From contig NZ_JAUFQR010000001.1 of assembly GCF_030409875.1 (NCBI RefSeq), positions 682,001 to 746,000 of the forward strand: 64,000 nt of DNA, given 5' to 3'. This stretch comes from Chryseobacterium tructae. GTDB lineage: Bacteria; Bacteroidota; Bacteroidia; Flavobacteriales; Weeksellaceae. This document shows, piece after piece, positions 1 through 8,551 of this stretch. The position numbers and the translations under genes were made by a program. Each line of letters starts with the position of its first letter. Within the stretch, counting starts at the first letter, position 1. The notes beneath the pieces are model-generated. The model made no database searches. It was not told the origin of the DNA and saw only the letters and a list, made by a program, of their open reading frames with translations.

Positions 1-450
1 GTCTATTTTTTTGAAAGGATTTTATTTATGTTTTTATTATATTAATTTATTCATATTTTTCATTAAATCTGTAGTGCATTTTTCGTTGTTTGCACGACGT
101 TCTAGCTTTTTTTAGCGATAATAAAAAATATATGCTAAGCATTGTATGTGGTTAAATAGCGTGAGTTTTATTCCAATAATAGTGATTAATAATCCTGTAA
201 ACCAGTGTGTTAATGTGGTATATGGAGATTTTGACCATAGAAAATATCAATAATTGATGCCATTGATTTATTCAAAAAAAAATATCGATTAATTTTCCTT
301 GTTTTTGTTAAAAAAAGCATTTTTAACTTAATTTAATAGTTTATTGATTGTTTTCATTCTTGATTATTGAAATATTGATATTTTTTTTAAAAAATCCTTT
401 GTGTTGTTAGGAAAGTTTTACAAATTTGTAGGGTACAAAATTAATTTGAT
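1..450. other. AT-rich upstream region, no gene seen
   Basis: Very AT-rich stretch with no open reading frame of note and no recognisable RNA. It ends just before the SusC-type gene and probably holds its promoter: an AAATTTG element around 422-428 resembles the Bacteroidota -7 box but lacks the leading TA. No terminator hairpin is obvious. Confidence 0.5.
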
Positions 451-3410
451 ATGAAGAAACTAACAACAGGTCTTCTTGTTTTAGTATTGTCATCTTCTAT
501 TGCAGTTGCAAATGCTCAGCAAAAGAAAGATACTATTAAAACAAAAGAGATCGAGGGCGTGGTAGTAACCGCTCTTGGTATTAAAAGAGAAAAAAAATCA
601 CTGGGCTATGCTTCAGAAGAGGTAAAAGCAGCCGAATTAGTCGGCGGAACTACCAATACAGGAAACGTGGCATCTCTTCTTTCCGGAAAGGTAGCCGGAT
701 TACAGGTAAATACAAACAACAACTTTGGTGGATCTTCAAACCTATTGATCAGAGGGTATAAATCCTTATCAGGAGGTTCTCCCCTTATTGTAATTGATGG
801 ATCTCCTGTTAACAACTCATCCTTATCAACAAATGCGCCATTTGATTATGGTAACTTCCTATCAGATATCAATCAGGAAGATATTGAATCCATCAACGTT
901 TTGAAAGGTGCAGCAGCTTCTGCACTTTACGGAGAGAGGGGTAGTGATGGGGTAATTTTGATCGTTACTAAAAATGGTAGAGGTAATAACGATGGCAGCT
1001 GGGGGGTTACTTTAACTTCAGGAATTACGGCAGGTTTTGTAGATAAATCTACATTCCCTACATATCAGACAAAATATGGAGCCGGATATGGTGGTGAAGA
1101 TTGGAACTTTCCATTAAGTAAGGATGGGTATCATTATACCAACTTCCAGGATGATGCTTCTTATGGTCCTAAATTTGATCCTAGTCTTTTGGTATATCAG
1201 TGGGATTCATATGATCCTTCTTCTCCGAATTACAAAAAAGCAACACCTTGGGTTGCTGCCAAAAACGGGCCAATCAAATTTTTTGAAACACCAGTCACTT
1301 ATGTTAATACAGTAACCATTGAGAAAGGAAATAAGACATCAAATCTTTCCTTATCATATTCCAATATGCTTTCTAATGGTTTATTACCGAATTCAGAGTT
1401 AAGAAAAAATACGATTTCAGCTAAATTTAATCACGATTTTACGGATAAGTTACACGCTTCAGTTTTTACAACTTTAACGTTGCAGGATACGAAAGGACGT
1501 AATGAAACCGGTTATTCTGATAACGTTGTTTCTGGTTTCAGACAATGGTGGCAGACGAACGTTGATGTCTATGCATTAAGAAATGCCTATTTAAATAATG
1601 GAAATACGAATTTTTCATGGAACAGAACTTCACCAGATGAAGCAACTCCTCAATTCTGGAATAACCCTTATTTCCAAAGATACCAAAACTATCAGTCTGA
1701 TAACAGAACGAGAGTATTTAGTTATGCTCAGTTAAAATATGATATTTCTAAAAATTTAGGAATTACAGGTAAATTGTCTTATGATGATTTACAGATGGTT
1801 GTAGAAGAAAGATTAATGAATGGATCAATTCCACAAGTATTCGGTGCTTCAGGATTGAATGTTTCTTCAGGATATGCCAGAACCAACATGAAAAACTCTG
1901 AATTAAACTTCGATGTATTCTTAAATTATAAATTTAATATTACGGAGGACTTAAGTTTGAGCGGAATTGCAGGTGGAAACGTTAGAAGAAATTTAATCGA
2001 TAACGTATATATGAGTACTGAAGGCGGGTTATCAAACCTGGATTGTTTGCCATCTCCAATTCAGTAAGAACAATACTTCCTCCTGATGAAAATTATGCAA
2101 AATGGCTTACTTCAAGTTATTATGCAACAGCATCATTAGGATATAAAAACTTCTTATTTGTAGATGCTACCTATCGTCGTGACCAGTCTTCAAACTTACC
2201 AAAAGGAAATAATAGCTACGGATACCCTTCTATTACTGGAGCCGTGATCTTATCGGAATTTGTGAAGCAGCCATGGTTGAGCTTCTGGAAAGTTAGAGCT
2301 AACTACGCAGAAGTTGGATCTTCTACAGGAAATTATAGATTAGTAAATACATTTAAGGCAAGAGGAGAAGGATTATTTGATCAGCCTTACTTCCTTGCTA
2401 ATCCAAACTTGAAACCTCAAAGATCGAAAGAAACTGAATTTGGTATGGAGGCGCAGTTTTTCAAAAACAGATTAGGATTTGATTTCGCCATCTATAAGAC
2501 AAAAACATTTGATCAGATTATTAATTTACCGGTTTCACCAGCTACGGGATATAGAACATTCTTGGTAAATGCAGGGCAAATTGACAATAAAGGGGTTGAA
2601 GTACAGTTAAATGGTACACCCATTAAAACAGATAACTTTTCTTGGGATATTAATGTAAACTGGTCTAAAAATGAAAATAAGGTAATTGCATTAAATGGGA
2701 ACTCTCAAAACTATTTATTAGCAAGATATCAGAACAACGTATCTCTTAATGCACGTGTAGGAGAAGCTTTTGGTGCTTTAGTAGGATCAGATTATCAGTA
2801 TGATGCTAACGGAAATAAGATTGTAGATCCTACATCAGGAAATTATCTTAGAAACAATAACCAAGTGATCGGAAATGTTACTCCGGATTGGGTTGGTGGA
2901 GTTAGAAACAGTTTCCGTTATAAAGATTTTTCAGTAAGTTTCCTTATTGATGTGAAGCAAGGTGGTGATGTATTCTCTCCAGATATGGGATATGGATTAG
3001 CAACCGGACTTTACGCAGAAACAGCTGATTATAGAGAAAGTGGAGTTGTAAATCCAGGAGTAAATCCAAACGGAGCTCCTAATACAACAGTTGCAGGAGA
3101 TCCAAATGGTGCTGGTAGTATAGATGGGTACGGTGTTATGCCAAACAAGAGATTTGTATATGATGCTTCTTATGTAAAGTTAAGAGAAGCAAGTATCGGA
3201 TATAACTTACCAAAGTCAATTTTAGCCAATACAGGTATCAGAGATGCTAAAATTTCTATTGTAGGTAGAAACCTTTGGATTATTCACAAAAATCTACCTT
3301 ATGCAGATCCTGAAACAGGAACAGGTAATGGTTTAGCAGCGAAAGGCCAGTCGATTGGATCACTGCCTACGACTCGTGATATTGGTATTGATGTAACTTT
3401 AAAATTCTAG
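451..3410 (+). pseudogene. SusC/RagA-family TonB-linked outer-membrane receptor (one-base frameshift)
   Basis: SusC-type receptors form 22-strand beta-barrels that import oligosaccharides or peptides with a SusD lid lipoprotein, powered by TonB. The first frame (451-2067) has a signal peptide ending near ANAQQ, a TonB-box-like EGVVVTALGI segment, and the plug with LLIRGYKS and PLIVIDGSPVN. The second frame (2043-3410) holds the remaining barrel, including NPNLKPQRSKETEFGMEAQF and an aromatic C-terminus (VTLKF). Restoring one C in the CC run at 2037-2038 fuses the frames through SNPGLFAISNSVRT into about 986 residues, the family's usual length. The break is therefore a single-base deletion, probably a sequence error. 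A SusD-like gene follows four bases after the stop, so the two form an operon. The substrate cannot be told. Confidence 0.9.
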
Positions 3411-3414
3411 AAAA

Positions 3415-4875
3415 ATGAAAAAATTATTTTTAATAATAGGTTTGGCTTCATTGGCGTTAACGTTTACCTCTTGCGAAAGAGATATTACGTCACTGAATGA
3501 TGATCCAAAACACCCAACGGTAGTTCCTTCAGGAGTACTTTTTGCAAGTGCTGAACAAGCTCTTCTTGATCAAATGTTAACTCCTAACGTTAACCGTAAT
3601 ATTACACGTTTCTTCACTCAACAGTGGACAGAAACCACTTATATTGACGAAGCAAGATATGATATGGTACAAAGACCAATTCCTACCAATCATTACAATC
3701 GAATGATGGCTTCTTCATCAGCTACGATAAACTCTCCGGGAGTTTTATCTGCATTGAGAGATGCAAGGAAATTTCTAGAATCAGAAGATGTAAGCGCTGC
3801 TCAGAAAAAAAATAATATCGCCATGATAGAATTGGTGAATGTGTATACATGGGCTAACTTAGTAGATACATTTGGAGATATTCCTTATTTTGGAGCATTA
3901 AAAGCTACAGCAGAGAATCCTGGTGATGCAGAAATCCCTTATGACGATGCTAAAACAATCTATCTGGATCTTATCAAAAGAATTGATGCTGCTATTGCTA
4001 TGATGGATACTTCAGTGAAAGGATATGATAAAGATCTGATTTACAAAGGAGATATGGCTAAATGGAAAAAAATGGCTAATTCTTTGAAATTTAGAATGGC
4101 TGTTACCTTATCTGATGTAGAGCCAGGTTTGGCTAAAACTTATGCAGAAGCAGCTTTTGCTGGAGGGTTATTTGCTGATAAATCTGATAATTTCGGATTA
4201 CAGACTTTTCCGTCAGGTTTATTATCAAATCCTGTTTATCAGGATGTTATCCAGTCTGGTAGAAATGACTTTTTACCTTCTGATGTTTTAGTGAACTATA
4301 TGAACTCAACAAGCGATCCAAGAAGAGCTGTTTGGTTTACACTATATGAAGGACAATATGTAGGAGGAAAATATGCTAAAACGAATACTTTTGGTTTATT
4401 CTCGCACTTTACAGATGCAATTACCAATGAAAATGCACAAGGTTTCTTATTGGATTATACAGAAATTATGTTCTTAAAGACAGAAGCTGCTGCCAGAAAT
4501 TTTAACGTTGGAGATACAGCTACTAACTTATATAAGGAGGCAATTAAGGCTTCAGTAACAGAATATGGAATGGATGTTTCTAATGCAGATGCAATTGTTG
4601 CAGCAACTCCATATGATGCGACTAACTGGAAAAAGTCTGTAGGATTCCAATCATGGGTAGCAATGTTTAACAAAGGTTTCCAAGCATGGAACTTTGCAAG
4701 AAGATTAGATTACCCAGTATTTGTAAATCCATCAAACTCTAGAGTAGAGGCAGTTCCAATCAGAATGAAGTATTCTCAGGATGAATATCTTGTGAATTCT
4801 AAAAATGTAAATGCTGCAGCTGCAAAAATCGGAGGAGATAAAGTTTCTACAAAGATCTTCTGGGATAAATTTTAA
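3415..4875 (+). CDS. SusD/RagB-family nutrient-binding outer-membrane lipoprotein
   Basis: Surface lipoprotein that caps the SusC-type barrel encoded just upstream and binds the incoming nutrient. The 486-residue product starts with a lipoprotein signal peptide and a lipobox ending at Cys20 (TFTSC). The body matches the SusD-like_2 type: an alpha-helical TPR-like fold with YTWANLVDTFGDIPYF, a motif typical of these proteins near residues 144-159, and a C-terminal IFWDKF. It begins four bases after the susC stop, so the two are co-transcribed and very likely co-translated. No peptidase or glycoside hydrolase gene sits next to the pair, so its substrate is unknown. This is the SusD-like_2 subgroup, which is often paired with SusC proteins lacking the N-terminal carboxypeptidase-like domain, as here. 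Confidence 0.92.
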   Translation: MKKLFLIIGLASLALTFTSCERDITSLNDDPKHPTVVPSGVLFASAEQALLDQMLTPNVNRNITRFFTQQWTETTYIDEARYDMVQRPIPTNHYNRMMASSSATINSPGVLSALRDARKFLESEDVSAAQKKNNIAMIELVNVYTWANLVDTFGDIPYFGALKATAENPGDAEIPYDDAKTIYLDLIKRIDAAIAMMDTSVKGYDKDLIYKGDMAKWKKMANSLKFRMAVTLSDVEPGLAKTYAEAAFAGGLFADKSDNFGLQTFPSGLLSNPVYQDVIQSGRNDFLPSDVLVNYMNSTSDPRRAVWFTLYEGQYVGGKYAKTNTFGLFSHFTDAITNENAQGFLLDYTEIMFLKTEAAARNFNVGDTATNLYKEAIKASVTEYGMDVSNADAIVAATPYDATNWKKSVGFQSWVAMFNKGFQAWNFARRLDYPVFVNPSNSRVEAVPIRMKYSQDEYLVNSKNVNAAAAKIGGDKVSTKIFWDKF

Positions 4876-4935
4876 ACTAAATAATTATCCAGATTACTAA
4901 AACATTAGTAATCTGGATATAGAAATACTTAAATT

Positions 4936-5382
4936 ATGAAATTTTTTATTGGAATTCTTTTATTAGCCGGAATGGTATCGTGTTCAAGTAATGATGATAC
5001 TCCTACAGTTGTAGACAATACAAATATAACGGGCACATGGAAACCTGCTAACTATGAATTTAGAGGAAAAACTATTTCTCTTAATGATTGTGAAAGTAGA
5101 AGCCAGATATATATTAATACAGATTATTCCGGATCTTATGAAAGAAATGAAGCAGGAGCTGATGATACTTGTAATTTAGTAGATTCTTTTACCGGAAAGT
5201 GGGCTTATGATAAGTTATATAATGTTCTGATTCTTACCTATACAGAAGGAGGTGAAACTAAAACTTTGAGAAAAGAAGTGGAATCATATTCTGAAACTGA
5301 ACTTAGAATTAAGGATAATAATAAGAACTTGGATAATGTGCCAGGAAACGATGCCGGAATTTTGATCTTTAGAAAAGGATAA
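4936..5382 (+). CDS. Lipocalin-like lipoprotein
   Basis: A 148-residue predicted lipoprotein with a short signal peptide and a lipobox at Cys16 (GMVSC). The mature part has the pattern of Bacteroidota lipocalin-like proteins: NITGTWKP near the start, then alternating beta strands (GKWAYDKLYNVLILTY, ELRIKD). It follows the SusD gene by 60 bases without a clear terminator between them, so it may be the third gene of the operon. Its ligand and role are unknown. Two cysteines in the mature domain (near residues 55 and 78) could form a disulfide. Confidence 0.7.
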   Translation: MKFFIGILLLAGMVSCSSNDDTPTVVDNTNITGTWKPANYEFRGKTISLNDCESRSQIYINTDYSGSYERNEAGADDTCNLVDSFTGKWAYDKLYNVLILTYTEGGETKTLRKEVESYSETELRIKDNNKNLDNVPGNDAGILIFRKG

Positions 5383-5397
5383 ACATTCTTATCATAA

Positions 5398-5425
5398 AAA
5401 GAACCGCTCAAAGTCGGTTCTTTTA
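5398..5425 (+). terminator. Rho-independent terminator after the lipocalin-like gene
   Basis: Inverted repeat AAAGAACCG / CGGTTCTTT with an 8-base loop, followed by a T-rich tract, 15 bases after the stop codon of the lipoprotein gene. Confidence 0.75.
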
Positions 5426-5438
5426 TATACTAAACAAA

Positions 5439-5467
5439 AAAGGAGGTCTTTATGACCTCTTTTTTTA
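5439..5467. terminator. Bidirectional terminator between convergent genes
   Basis: GAGGTC / GACCTC hairpin flanked by an A-run on the left and a T-run on the right, so it can work on both strands. It abuts the stop codon of the minus-strand bacteriocin-like gene. Confidence 0.6.
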
Positions 5468-5623
5468 TGCAATATTACAATTTACAGACATAGGTAAACA
5501 AGCTCCCCATTCTCTGCATTGTTTATATCCATCAGGGCATCTGCCCCAAGGTTCGCAGCATGGAGCATTTCCAGCAGTAATTTTTTTTAACTCAGTTTTC
5601 GTGAATTTTTTTAGATTTTTCAT
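5465..5623 (-). CDS. Small cysteine-rich bacteriocin-like peptide precursor
   Basis: A 52-residue peptide. The ATG at 5621-5623 is chosen because MKNLKKFTKTELKKITAG is a typical leader of the bacteriocin-like small proteins common in Chryseobacterium. A longer in-frame start at 5701 would add 26 unrelated residues. The leader ends in a double-glycine-like AG at residues 17-18. The remaining 34 residues carry six cysteines (22, 23, 29, 36, 42, 49), enough for three disulfides, and are rich in Gly, Pro and Trp. Such leaders are normally cleaved by peptidase-containing ABC exporters, but no exporter or modification enzyme is encoded nearby. Whether it is antimicrobial, a signal or a metal-binding peptide cannot be told. 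Confidence 0.7.
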   Translation of the reverse strand: MKNLKKFTKTELKKITAGNAPCCEPWGRCPDGYKQCREWGACLPMSVNCNIA

Positions 5624-5761
5624 AATAAAGTTTGGTTTAATGAGTATAATAAATATATGAAAAACATAGACAAAATTTTGATTTTCAATATAATTTTTCA
5701 AAAAATGTTCAAATAATTGAATGTCTGTCCCTGCAGTATAGAGTTGTCTTTTTTATTTCAC

Positions 5762-5769
5762 TAAATTTG
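5762..5769 (+). promoter_or_regulatory. Putative -7 element of the argS promoter
   Basis: TAAATTTG matches the Bacteroidota -7 consensus TAnnTTTG and lies 16 bases upstream of the argS start. A TTG 15 bases further upstream is closer than the usual 19. Confidence 0.5.
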
Positions 5770-5785
5770 TACTTTAAATTTTGAG

Positions 5786-7546
5786 ATGAATATTAAAGAT
5801 ATTATTGAACAAAAACTTTCAGAAGTCATTTTAAATGTATTTCAGTTAAAAGACATTAAGCTGGAAGTTCAGGAAAATAAAACGGAATTTGAAGGTGACT
5901 TTACCATTGTTACTTTCCCATTAGTAAAACAATTGAAGAAAAACCCTGAGAGTATCGGGGTAGAATTGGGCGAAGCTTTAACGGAGCAGACAGATATTTT
6001 TGAAAGCTTTAATGTGGTAAAAGGATTCCTTAATGTTAAAGTTAAAAATCAATTATTTGTAGATAATTTCAGATCTGTACATGATGGATTTTCAACAATA
6101 GATAAGAAAAATGCTACCGTAATGGTGGAGTATTCTTCACCCAATACCAACAAGCCTCTGCATTTAGGGCACATCAGAAATAATCTGTTAGGATTTTCAG
6201 TGGCTCAGATCTTAAAAGAGGCTGGATATGATGTGATCAAAACTCAGATCATCAATGACAGAGGAATTCATATCTGTAAGTCTATGTTGGCTTGGGAGAA
6301 ATTCGGAAACGGAGAAACTCCTGACACAACCCATACAAAGGGAGATAAATTTGTAGGAAACTATTATGTAGAGTTCGACAAGAATTATAAGAGAGAAATT
6401 TCTGAATTGGTAAGCCAGGGAGTCGCAGAAGAGCAGGCTAAAAAAGAAGCTCCGGTAATGAAGGAAGCTCAAAAAATGCTTTTGGATTGGGAGAATGGAG
6501 ATGAAACGGTAAGAAACCTTTGGGCAGAAATGAACTCTTGGGTGTATAAGGGATTCAATGAAACGTATAAGAGATTAGGCGTTGATTTTGACCAGGTTCA
6601 GTATGAAAGTAATACTTATATCCTAGGAAAAGACCTTATCCAGACGGGACTAGATAAAGGGGTTCTATACCAAAAAGAAGATGGTTCTGTTTGGTGTGAT
6701 CTAACAGATGAAGGCCTTGATCAAAAATTATTACTACGTTCTGATGGTACTTCAGTGTACATGACTCAGGATTTAGGAACTGCAGTAGAACGTTTTAAGC
6801 AAAATAATATTCAAAAACTTATCTATACGGTAGGGAATGAGCAGGATTATCACTTCCAGGTTTTATTCAAGATTATGAAAAAACTAGGATATGAGTGGGC
6901 TGATCAATTATTCCATCTTTCTTATGGAATGGTTGAATTACCGGAAGGAAAAATGAAATCCCGTGAAGGAACTGTAGTAGATGCCGATGACCTGATGCAG
7001 GAAATGTATGAAACAGCAAAATCTAAAGCTCAGGAACTAGGAAAGCTTGAAAACCTTTCTGAAGAAGATAAAGAAGTATCTTATGAAACAGTGGGGCTTG
7101 GTGCATTGAAATATTTCATGCTAAAAGTAGATCCTAGAAAGAAAATGCTTTTCAATCCGGCTGAAAGTATCGACTTTAACGGAAATACTGGGCCGTTTAT
7201 TCAGTATACTTATGCTCGTATCCAGTCATTGTTGTCGAAAGCAGAATTTGCTTATCAAGAAACTGCTGATGTAGTGTTGAATCAATTTGAAAAAGAATTG
7301 ATCATGCAGCTTACCAATTTCAAAACGGTAGTCGCTAAATCTGCAGAGACATTAAGCCCAGCTTTGGTTGCCAACTATGTATATGACCTCGTGAAATCGT
7401 ATAATTCATTCTATCAGAATAATCCGATCCTGAACCAGGATGATGAAAATATCAAACAATTCCGTTTGAATGTATCCGATCTTACAGCCAAGACGATTAA
7501 AAAATCGTTGGAGTTACTGGGAATTGGAACAGTAAACAGAATGTAA
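5786..7546 (+). CDS. argS: Arginyl-tRNA synthetase
   Basis: Cytosolic class I aminoacyl-tRNA synthetase that charges tRNA-Arg with arginine using ATP. The 586-residue product has the N-terminal ArgRS domain, the HIGH-type signature HLGH at about residues 126-129 inside SPNTNKPLHLGHIRNN, a KMSK-type loop GKMKSREG near residue 389, and the all-helical anticodon-binding domain at the C-terminus ending in ELLGIGTVNRM. RM or VxRM endings are typical of ArgRS. The length fits the family. It stands alone between a bacteriocin-like gene and a convergent envelope block, with its own promoter element and a strong terminator. Confidence 0.98.
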   Translation: MNIKDIIEQKLSEVILNVFQLKDIKLEVQENKTEFEGDFTIVTFPLVKQLKKNPESIGVELGEALTEQTDIFESFNVVKGFLNVKVKNQLFVDNFRSVHDGFSTIDKKNATVMVEYSSPNTNKPLHLGHIRNNLLGFSVAQILKEAGYDVIKTQIINDRGIHICKSMLAWEKFGNGETPDTTHTKGDKFVGNYYVEFDKNYKREISELVSQGVAEEQAKKEAPVMKEAQKMLLDWENGDETVRNLWAEMNSWVYKGFNETYKRLGVDFDQVQYESNTYILGKDLIQTGLDKGVLYQKEDGSVWCDLTDEGLDQKLLLRSDGTSVYMTQDLGTAVERFKQNNIQKLIYTVGNEQDYHFQVLFKIMKKLGYEWADQLFHLSYGMVELPEGKMKSREGTVVDADDLMQEMYETAKSKAQELGKLENLSEEDKEVSYETVGLGALKYFMLKVDPRKKMLFNPAESIDFNGNTGPFIQYTYARIQSLLSKAEFAYQETADVVLNQFEKELIMQLTNFKTVVAKSAETLSPALVANYVYDLVKSYNSFYQNNPILNQDDENIKQFRLNVSDLTAKTIKKSLELLGIGTVNRM

Positions 7547-7551
7547 AAAGT

Positions 7552-7583
7552 AAGCCTCCTGAAACTTCAGGAGGCTTTTTTTG
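7552..7583 (+). terminator. Terminator after argS
   Basis: Perfect 12-base stem AAGCCTCCTGAA / TTCAGGAGGCTT with a 2-base gap at the centre, followed by a run of T, a few bases after the argS stop codon. Confidence 0.9.
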
Positions 7584-7614
7584 TATTTATATGCTAATGA
7601 TAGTTGCTCAATAA

Positions 7615-8550
7615 TCATTCACTTTTTTCACTATGCATCTGCTTCAAACTATCCGCATAGAGTTTTGCAGGAGTCCATCTTGCATGCTTAGAGAGAATGA
7701 CTTTGTAACCTTTTTTATAGGTATATACTTTGGTAAATTTAGCACCGAAAAATATGAGCATACAGGAATAGTTGATCCACATCATGATTAAAATTACAGT
7801 TCCGGCAGCTCCAAATGCTGAGGTAGGTTTCACCTGATTGAAATAAAGACTCAGTAAAAATTTTCCTAATGTAAATAATGCGGTTGTTAAAAAAGCTCCC
7901 CGCCAAACAGATTTCCAGCTGATTTGTACATCCGGAAGAACTTTAAACATAAGGGCGAATAAGAGCATAACCAGTCCAAAGCCAATTGAAAAATTGACGA
8001 CTTCAACAAGAAGATACGTTTCAAATCCAAAATATTGGGTAATGATTGTATTAAAAAGACTGATTAATGAAGACAAGATCATAGTGATCATGAGCAGAAA
8101 TCCCAGAATCAAAATCATTCCTAAGGAATTGGCTCTATCCAGTAAAAATTTGAGTAATGCTTTTTTCGGTGCAGATTCTACATCCCAAAGAGAATTTAAT
8201 GTATGCTGAAGTTGAAAGAATAGAGTAGTAGAACCAAAAACCAATGCTCCCACTCCCACAGCTTTCATAAAAATATTCTTTTTGTCGATTAAGGCTCCGG
8301 CAAGCATCCCTTCAATACTTTTAGCGACATCAGATCCCATAATTCCACTGATTTGGGTACTGATCTGCCCTCTGATAGCTTCTTCACCAAAAAAATTACC
8401 AAGTACCCAGATAATAATGATCAATAATCCCGGGATGGAAAAGATCGCGTAATAGGCGAGACTCGCTGAATCTTTGGATGCAGAAGAGCTGTTCCATTCC
8501 GTAAAGGTGTCTTTTAAGACTTCCCAGAAAAATTTAGCATTATTAATCAT
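7615..8550 (-). CDS. YihY/virulence factor BrkB family membrane protein
   Basis: Integral inner-membrane protein of the YihY/BrkB family. The family was once called RNase BN in error, and its function is still unclear. About six hydrophobic helices follow a short amphipathic N-terminus. Family features include ASLAYYAIFSIPGLL near residue 30, GVGALVFGSTTLFFQLQ, and AAGTVILIMMWINYSCMLIFFGAKFT near the end. The ATG at 8548-8550 (MINNAKFF) is preferred; an upstream ATG at 8574 would overlap the tamL stop region by 23 bases. It is the last gene of a tamB-tamL-yihY run on this strand. A brkB-like gene beside tam genes suggests an envelope role, which is inference. Confidence 0.85.
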   Translation of the reverse strand: MINNAKFFWEVLKDTFTEWNSSSASKDSASLAYYAIFSIPGLLIIIIWVLGNFFGEEAIRGQISTQISGIMGSDVAKSIEGMLAGALIDKKNIFMKAVGVGALVFGSTTLFFQLQHTLNSLWDVESAPKKALLKFLLDRANSLGMILILGFLLMITMILSSLISLFNTIITQYFGFETYLLVEVVNFSIGFGLVMLLFALMFKVLPDVQISWKSVWRGAFLTTALFTLGKFLLSLYFNQVKPTSAFGAAGTVILIMMWINYSCMLIFFGAKFTKVYTYKKGYKVILSKHARWTPAKLYADSLKQMHSEKSE

Positions 8551-8551
8551 A

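Noticed and set aside
2020..2060. Programmed ribosomal frameshifting in susC, pfkA and others
   Set aside because: There is no common slippery site or downstream structure, the genes are unrelated, and each case needs a missing base in a homopolymer.
2043..3410. A separate second SusC gene
   Set aside because: It lacks signal peptide and plug, and one added base joins it seamlessly to the preceding frame.
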